Origin: Blattamonas nauphoetae
Taxonomy: Eukaryota > Preaxostyla > Oxymonadida
DNA length: 64,000 nt
NCBI GenBank assembly: GCA_033064195.1
Contig: JARBJD010000271.1
Coordinates: 37,971-101,970 of the forward strand
Direction: 5' to 3'
Shown: positions 24,340-34,515 of the stretch, one piece after another
How positions within the stretch are numbered: the stretch's first letter is position 1
How the letters are laid out: every line of letters begins with the position of its first letter
Notes under the pieces: generated by a model
The model's input: the letters and a program-made list of their open reading frames with translations, nothing else
Told to the model about the DNA's origin: nothing
Databases searched by the model: none
Made by a program: the position numbers and the translations under genes

Positions 24340-25347
24340 GGGGGTGCATTAATTACGTCCCCTCAGGTTTTCTCGATATATGATGAATGAAGACAATGAC
24401 CAATACCGATATGAGTCATAAACATCTGTGATGCTCAGATTAGTGAACACATTTCACAATGATACTTCTTAATTTACGATTTTCAGCAGAGTTCCTGTTT
24501 CAGACACACGAATCCCAATCAACTATCACATTATTTTAAGAGGATGTCCATTCTACGGATTCAAATACATGAAAAAGACACAAATTGTTGAAGAATAAAC
24601 AAATATCTTCCCATTGGAAGGTAAGTGGAGGATCCACACCACCGTCAACAACACAGATTCCCATATGTCTATCCACATCTCCATTCCGAAAGACACTCTC
24701 AAAACATGCTTCAAAGATGATTAAAGTCAATGACAGTCGATTTCAACGAAACCATGCATCTTTTCGTTCGCTTCATCAATCGATCCTCTCGAAAGAGGTA
24801 TTGCGATTTTCATTTCTCAAAATCAGTTTTCGTTTCTGGAAATAGGGGAAGAAATACACGTTTCCTCAACATGTGGAATTTTCAACCATGGTTAGAGTTT
24901 TCACTGACTTCTTCGTGGATCTTGAAAGTGATTCGATTCAAGTCTCATTTTGAACATTTTTACGTCTTTCTAAGATTATAAGAAGATGACATAAGTGATA
25001 TCGGTGATAAAACTCAACTTTCATACCTTCCAATGAAAAACGAATGACTTTTCATTTTTCCACCACACATGTGAATGAGGCTCTTATTTTACATTTTTAG
25101 AACACTGCACGATAAAAGAGTTGAAAAGAACTCTGATAATGAAATGATTTCTGGAAGTGTTTCTCATAGCTGAAAATATTCGTCAATCACCATCAGAAAT
25201 GAGTGAATTGAGAGATCTATCACACAAAATATCGAAAATTTGAACAGAAACATGACTTACCAATGTTTAAGACATTCACGAAAAATCCAGTAATGTTAAC
25301 TTAACAGATATTGAAAAAACCTGAGGGGACGTATTTAATGCACCCCC
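24340..25347. mobile_element. 1.0-kb element with about 34-bp terminal inverted repeats, TA duplication
   Basis: The left end reads GGGGGTGCATTAATTACGTC then CCCTCAGGTTTT; the right end is its reverse complement with one change (AAATACG for AATTACG). TA flanks both sides within a TATA on each border, fitting a Tc1/mariner-type target duplication. Inside there are only short ORFs (such as 24585-24845 and 24730-24981), none transposase-like, so it is non-autonomous. Confidence 0.88.
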
Positions 25348-25559
25348 TATAGACTGGACGAGGATCAGCGACTAAGAGAGGGAGACAGCACAGGAAATGT
25401 ATGAACAAGAAAGTTTGGACATAATAAAAGATCCTCCTGAAAACGTGATGGAAGAAGTGAAAAAAGAAGATGCTAGACCACAAATGTTGAGGGACAGCAT
25501 TGGGAGACGACAAGGGAGGAGGGACAGCATTGGGAGACGATAAGGGAACGGAAATGGAG

Positions 25560-26990
25560 GAGATGCTGGCATGAGGAGCTTTTAAGCTCCGATGACAGAC
25601 TTGTCAGAAAAGAAGAAAACGAGAAACTGTCTCTCGAAGCGAATACACTCATCTTCTTCATTCGACTGACGACAAGAGAAGACGGGGAAGAGAGAGAAGG
25701 ATGGAGGGAGAAATCGATTAAAGAGTGTATTCATGTCCGTGATCGACGACGATACTATCAGGAAGACAGGAGAAACAATCTCTATTGGAGTTGGTCGACT
25801 GGTGCTGGCAGATGTAGTCGGAGATTTGACGACTGGAATCGTGAGCGGGACGATTGGCTGTTCAAAGAGGTATGGATCAAATTCAACGAGATAGGGTGAT
25901 AGTACCCGGATAAACCCGTTAAGTCGGATAAACCCGTTACCAACATACCCCACTTCACATTGATCCTTTTATTCTGACGACTGATATGTTCTGTGGAAAA
26001 GAAAGTAATCGGTGGAATTCTGAAATGATTTGTCTCCAGTTGAGATGGTTGATCGAGGTCTATGGGTCATTTCAAATCGATGAATGACCAGCCACGACAC
26101 CCTGGATGTGATGCTGAGTACAAAGAGGTTGCATCTCAATGTACCATCCCTTGGACGCCTGGGAAGACATTGGCTAAGTTCCGAGCACATTTCGACTTAC
26201 ATTTTTCTCATTCCATTTCACAATCATTCTTTCAACAGTCACTCCTATTTTAAAAATAATGAAGAGAGTAATGAACGGGAAGTGGAAGGATAATTTTTGT
26301 GAAGAGGGGGGACTGCTATGGACATGTGGAATGGTTAACGGGTTTATCCGCTCTAACGGGTTTGTCCGGGTACTATGAGCGAGGGAACTCGATTACTGAG
26401 TGGAGGAGGAGAATGGGGAAGGAGAGGCAGCGGTTGTATTTGAGATGATCTCAAACACTTCGATATGTGTGTTGAGGAGGGAGATGTCGACAGCGAGAGC
26501 GAGAGAGGGGATGGCAGGAAGGAATGGTGTATTGTTGAGTGTTCTTCTCTCGAAAAGCATTCCCGGCACAAGCAAACACGACAAAACCACTTCTGCGGTC
26601 CTCCAATCATTACCCCCCAACTTCACTTCCCCCACTCTCTCCCTCCTCCTCTCCACCATCCTCCCCAACACTCCCAGAAGCGCAACTTCCATTTCAGTGT
26701 CTGTCTCCAACGCTGTCGCATGAAGAGGCCAATACGGATCGAAAACTGGTCGAAGTATCTGCTCCAACCATCTCCACACTGTCCCACACAGCTCATCATC
26801 TTCTGTCTGTTCCGCCGTCACATTCAATGTCCCCGGTGTCCATTTGAAGCGTTGTGGAGTGGCTGTGCAGAGTGTGGGGAGGGAGTGGCGATTGGTCTCA
26901 GTCAGAACTAACATCTCAATTTCTTCCATTCCCACATCATTCGACACTATACACAGCTACACAAACACACGCCTCTTCTCACATCCTTTA
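25560..26990 (-). pseudogene. unrecognised host gene interrupted by a MITE
   Basis: Upstream of the MITE, a minus-strand frame of about 185 codons encodes CGTVWRWLEQILRPVFDPYW and LALAVDISLLNTHIEVFEII, ordinary helical protein. Its first codon in the open frame is GTG, so an upstream exon is likely. Downstream of the MITE, another frame resumes with YLVEFDPYLFEQPIVPLTIP and FLIVSSSITDMNTLFNRFLP. The two halves on either side of a TA-flanked insertion suggest one gene disrupted by it, unless the MITE is spliced out. The family is not known to me. Confidence 0.5.
25902..26373. mobile_element. 472-bp MITE with about 40-bp terminal inverted repeats, TA duplication
   Basis: The left end GTACCCGGATAAACCCGTTA is matched, inverted and with a few changes, by the right end (CGGGTTTGTCCGGGTAC). 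TA occurs immediately outside both ends (25900-25901 and 26374-26375). GGATAAACCCGTTA is itself repeated twice within each terminal repeat. There is no coding capacity. It lies inside a minus-strand host gene. Confidence 0.85.
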
Positions 26991-27387
26991 GCGGATTGAT
27001 CCAACCAAATCAGACCAACTGCTTTCTTTCTTTGAACTTGTGGGATTGACCAGCAGACGAACAACAATATTTCCTGTTTCGATCAGTTCCGTCGAAATCA
27101 AGACAAACGAGACCGACTCGAATGTCTAAAGAGTGTGGAAGTATATGCGGGAATGTTCCACATCTCTCGTTCCTCTTTTGAGGGTTGGGTGACTGACGAG
27201 AAGAGCGGTGTATGTGGAAGACTGGGTGGAGGAAAAACTGCACGTGAAGGGGCCAGTCAGCCGAAAGTGAGATGATGAGAGTAGTGGGGTGGAGATGAAA
27301 AGAAAAAGAACTTTGAGATGGACGGTAGTAATAGCTAAAACAGAAAAGGGATGACCAAGAAAGTAAGGACGATATGGTAGAAGAAGT
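26991..27387 (-). other. open frame running into the minisatellite
   Basis: One minus-strand frame is open from 27858 (inside the 30-bp repeats) to a stop at 27010, ending in unique sequence with VGLVCLDFDGTDRNRKYC. A repeat-coded protein with this unique tail is possible, but the repeats are open in several frames, so this is weak evidence. Confidence 0.2.
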
Positions 27388-27826
27388 GAGTCGAAGGAAG
27401 TGGAAGGAAGTCGTCGGGAGACGAAGAATGTGGAAGGAAGCCGTCGGGAGACGAAGGAAGAGGAAGGATGCCGTCTGGAGACGAGGAATGTTGAAGGATG
27501 CCGTCGGGAGACGAGGAATGTTGAAGGATGCCGTCTGGAGACGAGGAATGTTGAAGGAGGCTGTCGGGAGACGAGGAATGTTGAAGGATGCCGTCGGGAG
27601 ACGAAGGAAGAGGAAGGATGCCGTCGGGAGACGAAGGAAGAGGAAGGATGCCGTCGGGAGACGAAGGAAGAGGAAGGATGCCGTCGGGAGACGAGGAATG
27701 TTGAAGGATGCCGTCGGGAGACGAAGGAAGAGGAAGGATGCCGTCTGGAGACGAGGAATGTTGAAGGATGCCGTCGGGAGACGAAGGAAGAGGAAGGATG
27801 CCGTCGGGAGACGAAGGAAGAGGAAG
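27388..27826. repeat. 30-bp minisatellite, block 1 (about 14 units)
   Basis: The unit is GTCGGGAGACGAAGGAAG followed by AGGAAGGATGCC, with a variant middle (GAGGAATGTT or GAAGAATGTG). The first one or two units are degenerate (GGAAGTCGTCGGGAG). The block ends inside a unit where element 27827-29836 is inserted; the unit continues at 29837 after an 8-bp duplication. Confidence 0.97.
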
Positions 27827-29836
27827 GGGGAACGACTATATCTCATCAAGCATTCCATCTATATCTCATCAAGTTTTGATCAGACTTTACTCTGTCCCTT
27901 AATAGTCTTTTATCATAGGAGGAAGAAACGCTTTTCCATCTCCAACACATCATTATTATCTTCATCTCGCTGTAATTCTCTCTTTTTTCACTATTTTTTG
28001 TAGAATAAACTCACTTCTGTTGTTTCAAACAAATTTCGTTGATCGAGCCATTGATTGTTTCTTTCCACTTCGAGAATCAGTAACAGTGGACTCTTCTCAG
28101 TTGTTTTTGCGAAATTGGAACAGTATTCGTGAAAAAGTTCAATAGTAATGGTCAAATAGAACGAGACACTCTTCAGACTCCTCCAACCTCTTCGCAAATC
28201 ATCTGTCCACTCTCAACTTACTTGCATTCTTTCAACATTAGTACAATCTGCATGCGTTACATCTTCTCCGCTTCGATAAACTGGATGACGTCGGCGTCGT
28301 TCGAATCGGTAAGTGCTTGTTGTCTCCTGTTCTCCTTCTGCGAATGTGGTGAGATCAGCTCAGAGATCTTTCTCTTCTTCTCCTCAAAATTCTGTGTCCT
28401 CTCTTCTTGTAAGCGCTTTCGTGCGAGGCGTTCCTGTTTGAGCTGTTCTCTTCTTTCATCCGCTTCTCTTCCTCTTCCGTGATCTTCAGAAACAGTTCCG
28501 CAGCTTGAACATCGAACTCGGTGTTCATCTCTTCCTCCACTCTCTCCTTCTCCTCCTCCCTTCGCTTCTGCCCCACCTCTTCTACCGACATGAATAGCAC
28601 ACCTGGCTTTGTCTTGTTCAGACACATCTCCCACAATCTGATGATAGACCCGCCTATCAGCTCGATTTGGTTGATCGGATCGACCAGCTTCTCCTCCACT
28701 TCGTTCTATCTCGGTTGATCCTTCGTATTGCGAACTCTCTTCTTCTTCGGCGAAGATGTTTGTGTCGGCGGGAGTGATATTAGCGATGCGTCGAGCGAGG
28801 TTGGCGGAAGAACACGAGGGGACAGTGCGAGAGGTGCAGCCAAGGCCGACGATACAGTCGATGAGGATAGAGTGGGAGTGGTCTTTGATCCAATCGATGC
28901 TGCATTCGCCTTCAGTCTCCACAATTCCTTCTGAAGATTTGTTTTCTTTCTGCGTCTGGCTGTTTAGGAGTGACGAACGGATGAAATTCGAGATGAGTTG
29001 AGTGAGTGTGGGCAGCATCGGTCGCTGTCCATCCTGCGAGTGGAGAGGGTTCACACTCGCCTTCCTGTTCAGCGTGGACATTCTTGTAGAGGGAGAGATC
29101 TTTCACTTCGCCAGTCTGAGCAAGTTGGAGACCGTACACCCACAGGACGTCGTAAAGGTGGCTAGCCCTCATTTTGAGGAGGAATACTGACAAATGCCCT
29201 GTTAAACATGGATTGGATTCGTGAAATGATGGAATAACGTCACTTTCCGACGACGGCGAGGTGATTGCGGTTTTTTGTCTCTCGATGTTTTCAATCGAGA
29301 ATACCTCCACCATGTCGACCAGAAGAAACATCAAGAGAAATGGTACAACTCTGCCTGGTAGGCCAAAAAGCGGCAATAAACCATCCCAATACATTTACAT
29401 ACAAACATTGACTGATGAAGATGAACGTACATTAAATGAAGATAAAGGACATTGGTGTGGGATTGATACGAGAATGTGAGGGGGCAGAAGAGTTCTGAGT
29501 CCGATTTCACCATTGATGTCTCTATGATGCACATAGAAATAGTCGATAAACGACGAGATAACGAAGATGAGTCCACTGTTACTGATTCTCGACTTGAGAA
29601 AGAAACAATCAATGGCTCGATCAACGATGTTTGTTTGAAACGACAGAAGTGAGTTTATTCTACATAAAATGGTGAAAAAAGAGAGAGCTACAGTGAGATG
29701 AAGATAAGAATGACATGTTGAGTCTGAATTCGAGTGAATTCTGAATCTGAAAAAAGACTATTAAGGGATGGAGAAAACCCTTGATCAAAACTTGATGAGA
29801 TATAGATGGAATGCTTGATGAGATATAGTCGGCCCC
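27827..29836. mobile_element. 2.01-kb element with about 270-bp terminal inverted repeats, inserted in the minisatellite (Pack-MULE-like)
   Basis: The left terminal repeat (GGGGAACGACTATATCTC..., to about 28100) is matched inverted by about 29565-29836 (ending GTCGGCCCC). The direct duplication AGAGGAAG lies at 27819-27826 and 29837-29844; removing the element and one copy restores a perfect 30-bp unit. Long inverted repeats with an 8-9 bp duplication fit Mutator-like elements. No transposase is visible. The interior carries a spliced, host-like coding region on the minus strand, as in Pack-MULEs that capture genes. The two terminal repeats differ at several sites, including a short stretch near 27890-27930, so the insertion is not brand new. 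Confidence 0.85.
28257..29230 (-). CDS. captured coiled-coil gene or gene fragment inside the 2.01-kb element
   Basis: Protein-like minus-strand pieces in order: RASHLYDVLWVYGLQLAQTG (from about 29190), QLISNFIRSSLLNSQTQKEN (about 28990), CSIDWIKDHSHSILIDCIVG (about 28890), LVDPINQIELIGGSIIRLWE (about 28680), then a charged coiled coil (EEVGQKRREEEKERVEEEMN; RLQEERTQNFEEKKRKISEL) ending at 28257. Frames change three times, consistent with short introns, but I could not fix the sites. No family is recognised. The coding part is confined between the terminal repeats, so it moved with the element. An intact copy elsewhere in the genome is expected. Confidence 0.5.
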
Positions 29837-31884
29837 AGAGGAAGGATGCCGTCGGGAGACGAAGGAAGAGGAAGGATGCCGTCTGGAGACGAGGAATGTT
29901 GAAGGATGCCGTCGGGAGACGAAGGAAGAGGAAGGATGCCGTCGGGAGACGAAGGAAGAGGAAGGATGCCGTCTGGAGACGAAGCATGTGGAAGGATGCC
30001 GTCGGGAGACGAAGGAAGAGGAAGGATGCCGTCGGGAGACGAAGGAAGAGGAAGGATGCCGTCTGGAGACGAGGAATGTTGAAGGATGCCGTCGGGAGAC
30101 GAAGGAAGAGGAAGGATGCCGTCGGGAGACGAAGAATGTTGAAGGATGCCGTCGGGAGACGAAGGAAGAGGAAGGATGCCGTCGGGAGACGAAGAATGTT
30201 GAAGGATGCCGTCGGGAGACGAAGGAAGAGGAAGGATGCCGTCGGGAGACGAAGGAAGAGGAAGGATGCCGTCGGGAGACGAAGAATGTGGAAGGATGCC
30301 GTCGGGAGACGAAGGAAGAGGAAGGATGCCGTCGGGAGACGAAGCATGTGGAAGGATGCCGTCGGGAGACGAAGGAAGAGGAAGGATGCCGTCGGGAGAC
30401 GAAGGAAGAGGAAGGATGCCGTCTGGAGACGAGGAATGTTGAAGGATGCCGTCGGGAGACGAAGGAAGAGGAAGGATGCCGTCTGGAGACGAGGAATGTT
30501 GAAGGATGCCGTCGGGAGACGAAGGAAGAGGAAGGATGCCGTCGGGAGACGAAGGAAGAGGAAGGATGCCGTCTGGAGACGAGGAATGTTGAAGGATGCC
30601 GTCGGGAGACGAAGGAAGAGGAAGGATGCCGTCGGGAGACGAAGAATGTTGAAGGATGCCGTCGGGAGACGAAGGAAGAGGAAGGATGCCGTCGGGAGAC
30701 GAAGAATGTTGAAGGATGCCGTCGGGAGACGAAGGAAGAGGAAGGATGCCGTCTGGAGACGAGGAATGTTGAAGGATGCCGTCGGGAGACGAAGGAAGAG
30801 GAAGGATGCCGTCGGGAGACGAAGAATGTTGAAGGATGCCGTCGGGAGACGAAGGAAGAGGAAGGATGCCGTCGGGAGACGAAGAATGTGGAAAGATGCC
30901 GTCTGGAGAGGAAGAATGTGGAAGGATGCCGTCGGGAGACGAAGGAAGAGGAAGGATGCCGTCGGGAGACGAAGCATGTGGAAAGATGCCGTCTGGAGAG
31001 GAAGAATGTGGAAGGATGCCGTCGGGAGACGAAGGAAGAGGAAGGATGCCGTCGGGAGACGAAGAATGTTGAAGGATGCCGTCGGGAGACGAAGGAAGAG
31101 GAAGGATGCCGTCGGGAGACGAAGAATGTTGAAGGATGCCGTCGGGAGACGAAGAATGTTGAAGGATGCCGTCGGGAGACGAAGGAAGAGGAAGGATGCC
31201 GTCTGGAGACGAGGAATGTTGAAGGATGCCGTCGGGAGACGAAGGAAGAGGAAGGATGCCGTCGGGAGACGAAGAATGTTGAAGGATGCCGTCGGGAGAC
31301 GAAGGAAGAGGAAGGATGCCGTCTGGAGACGAGGAATGTTGAAGGATGCCGTCGGGAGACGAAGGAAGAGGAAGGATGCCGTCGGGAGACGAGGAATGTT
31401 GAAGGATGCCGTCTGGAGTCGAGGAATGTTGAAGGATGCCGTCGGGAGACGAAGGAAGAGGAAGGATGCCGTCTGGAGACGAGGATTGTTGAAGGATGCC
31501 GTCGGGAGACGAAGGAAGAGGAAGGATGCCGTCGGGAGACGAAGAATGTTGAAGGATGCCGTCGGGAGACGAAGGAAGAGGAAGGATGCCGTCGGGAGAC
31601 GAAGCATGTGGAAGGATGCCGTCTGGAGACGAAGCATGTGGAAGGATGCCGTCGGGAGACGAAGAATGTTGAAGGATGCCGTCGGGAGACGAAGGAAGAG
31701 GAAGGATGCCGTCGGGAGACGAAGGAAGAGGAAGGATGCCGTCTGGAGACGAGGAATGTTGAAGGATGCCGTCGGGAGACGAAGGAAGAGGAAGGATGCC
31801 GTCTGGAGACGAGGAATGTTGAAGGATGCCGTCGGGAGACGAAGGAAGAGGAAGGATGCCGTCGGGAGACGAAGCATGTGGAAG
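29837..31884. repeat. 30-bp minisatellite, block 2 (about 68 units)
   Basis: This is the same unit and strand as block 1. Units mostly alternate between the GAAGGAAGAGG type and one of GAGGAATGTT, GAAGAATGTT or GAAGCATGTG, giving a 60-bp higher-order pattern; GTCTGG is nearly always tied to the GAGGAATGTT type. Rare variants GTCTGGAGTC (about 31411) and GAGGATTGTT (about 31481) recur with the same spacing in block 3 (about 35191 and 35261). Confidence 0.97.
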
Positions 31885-32124
31885 GGGTAAGTATAGAGAC
31901 AGATCTGATTTTGTATACGCACAGATCTGTCCATCGGTATAGGCACAGATCTGCGGTATACACACAGATCTGTCAATATGTTCCTAATTGTTGACTAAAT
32001 TGAACATTTTTTCTCTGATTGATCTTCAAAACAAATTGTATGTCCCTCTACCCCCTTTAAAACAACAACTCTCGCAAATGTGTGACCAGCTGAACTGATC
32101 AAGCCAGAATAAGTTTGAAACGAA

Positions 32125-33730
32125 TCACGGGTGAGACAAGGTGAGGTGAGGGATGATAGCGATTGGATATGAGGAAGTAGAGGTGTCGTGGCTTGGTTGA
32201 TGACGCGGTGTTGTGCAGGAAGCTGACAGAGGGAAAGATTCAGTGAAAGAGTGAAATGAAGAGGAGAAAGGGAAACTGGTTCGGGAGTCGGGCTGTATCG
32301 CATCCATGAGAACATCATTCAGGTAGGGTGGAGCAAGAAGTGCTGTTGGTGACGTAACGATGATGAACACAGGATCCTCATTTCTGTCGTGTTGTGGTGA
32401 CCAAAGAGAGATTTGGGTTGGCTCTGAATGGAATATTTCAGAATTGTGGGTGGGTTGCGATTGTGCATTCGAGAGTTGAACGAGGGATCGTGAATTCTGG
32501 AGACGGCTATTCCGCTGTGGGATCATCTTCGAAGGTATGTCCAGCAGGATAATAGATACTTCCTCTTCTCCTTCCTCCTCGTTACCCATTGTAGTCGCAT
32601 TTTCTTTCATAATTGCTTGATTTCCGTTCTTTCTCACTTCGACAAATCTTCGTCTTGAGTCCTTCGCTCGTTCTCAGCTATGATCGGTACTGATTCCTCC
32701 ATCGGCCACAGAACCCGCTGATCGAATAAATAAGAGTTCTTCACCTGCTATCGCACCCCAAACAAGACACGGAGGGTTCAGTGTTGTCTGAACCGCTCTC
32801 AAACTCCACACTAAGTCCACTGATGCTCTCCGCACGGAAAGATAAAGTATGTTGTACGAGTGATCAACTATTCCACTTGAAGGGGAGGATGTCAAGACAT
32901 CCGTGTGTTTTGATTCCCAACTTTTGAAAGCAGGTATTGTGTCGATTTGAGTGTAATATTCTGGGATGAGTGCGGTTTATTTGACACTATCTGCGAAAGG
33001 TGCAATATTTCCGATTCCTGCCACCTGATCTGCGAATGGGAGAATAGCTTCAGATGAGATTCCTGTATCTGGTTTTTGTCCATTGATGCGTTCGTTTTCA
33101 CAGGACTAGGCGTTGGTCCACTTTGAAAACATGAGTTGGGGTGGCCTGTGGGGACGATTTGGTTGAGCGGATCCGAACCATCGGAGGGGAAATGGGTTGG
33201 ATGGAAGTGTGTTGGAGTTGATGGTAAGGAAGTTCATTGACTCCACAAGGTCCTCATACATCTCAAAAAATGACGATAGTTCGCTTGTGGATGAACTAGT
33301 GCTTTGAAAGTGGGAGGAAAATTGGCTTTCGAGATCATGTGGTGGAGAACTCAGATCGTCTCTATCGCTCGACATATTTCCTCCATCTTCCAATCTCGAA
33401 AGTACGAGGTCATCATCAAGCCTGATGAACGCCCACGATTGCGTCGGATGTCTTTTCGTTCTGTCCAGTTTCTTGTTTTGGTGTGATGAGAAAACGACAC
33501 GCTTCAATTTTGCATCCCTCATTGGTTGATCCAAAGTGCCAAGTGAGAGTGTATGACTTGTTTTTTTGGCCAAACGGGAATGTACCGATGATACTTTTGT
33601 GTAATTTGGCGGGATCGGATTTTGCATTTTGAGTCTGGCACATATCTAAAAACAGATGAGAGTGGACACTCAAAGAATGTTCCGGCCTCGTCCCACATCC
33701 TTCTGGGCTTGACGGAGGGCATCACGGTAA
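32125..33730 (-). CDS. possible captured multi-exon gene inside the 2.63-kb element
   Basis: A 173-codon frame with a real ATG (33627 to 33106) is Ser-rich but protein-like (LSSFFEMYEDLVESMNFLTI). Upstream at 33725-33600 lies MWDEAGTFFECPLSSVFRYV. Downstream, 33101-32892 and 32637-32125 are open in other frames; the last is acidic, then Ser/Pro-rich (NEEEGEEEVSIILLDIPSKM). These look like exons of one disordered protein, but the introns are unresolved and no domain is known. All of it lies between the element's terminal repeats. Confidence 0.33.
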
Positions 33731-33824
33731 GTTGTACCGAATGGTGTCCAGTGAAGCAGTCACCAAACTGTCATGGTGCAATATGCTGAAGATGGAGAAA
33801 GAGATGAAATAATGATTGTGAAAT

Positions 33825-34375
33825 GTGAGACAGACTATATTGAAACGTTCTTCACGCGAATGTGATTCAACTGTTCAGAAATCAGTTCAACCCTTCGAAC
33901 AGCAGGTTAAACGAACTTTGCCAACATTCCATTGTATCACTAGATATGTCATTGATCACTTCATATTCGACGGAGAATCCGTGAGAATACGTCTTTCGGA
34001 ACGATCAGAAAGACTTGTGTTCTTTCGACTCCGGATCGAAGGTATGGTGAGTCTATTGTTTCGGTATAGAATCCGGCCTTTACCAGGGCTGTTTGGAGAC
34101 TATTCAAATGCTGCATCCAGTCTTGGATATGAAGTTTATCTGTCATGGGAGAGGGAGCTGCGATTAAAACAATTCCGTCAATTCAAGGTCGAAGGCAGAT
34201 TGAGGATGAGTTTGATGAGACATGTGAGTTGACAGTTTGGATTCGAAAGGTTGTATATATCGATATTTCGAGAGATGGAGAGAAACCTAGGCTTGACGGG
34301 TTGATCACTTCCATCGTTCACACAAAGACAGAATTTTGGTTTAAAGGAGGGAGATGGACATTAACTATGTTTTGA
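33825..34375 (+). other. possible small plus-strand coding pieces in the 2.63-kb element
   Basis: An ORF of 135 codons (33825-34232) includes RYVIDHFIFDGESVRIRLSE, and a second at 34145-34375 includes TVWIRKVVYIDISRDGEKPR. A 28-nt GT..AG stretch at about 34044-34071 could be an intron. The opposite strand is also open nearby. No domain is recognised. Confidence 0.22.
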
Positions 34376-34515
34376 AGCTAGATAAGATAAAAAATGAGTG
34401 ATATAGTCGAAAATTATGAACATTTTGACAGATCTGTGTGTATACTGCAGATCTGTGCGTATACCAAATTTAGATCTGTGTGTATACAAAATCAGATCTG
34501 TCTCTATACATACCC

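Larger units (their letters stand above)
31885..34515. mobile_element. 2.63-kb element with about 97-bp terminal inverted repeats, inserted in the minisatellite (Mutator-like)
   Basis: The ends GGGTAAGTATAGAGACAGAT (31885) and its inverted near-copy ending at 34515 extend about 97 bp. Each terminal repeat holds four spaced copies of CAGATCTGT, often followed by GTATAC, which look like binding sites. ATGTGGAAG (9 bp) is duplicated at 31876-31884 and 34516-34524; excising the element restores a perfect repeat unit. A 9-bp duplication is typical of Mutator-like elements. There is no transposase; the inside carries scattered host-like coding pieces on the minus strand and perhaps one on the plus strand. 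Confidence 0.87.

Noticed and set aside
29837-31884. CRISPR array (about 30-bp direct repeats)
   Set aside because: The units are contiguous with no unique spacers, the variants alternate in a 60-bp pattern, and there are no cas genes; the setting is eukaryotic.
29660-31963. Minus-strand ORFs of over 700 codons across the minisatellite
   Set aside because: They arise because the 30-bp unit is a multiple of three with no stop triplet in most frames; the adjoining unique sequence does not support them.
31885-34515. Simple inversion of a segment within the minisatellite
   Set aside because: The array has the same orientation on both sides, and a 9-bp target duplication is present, so insertion explains the inverted ends better.
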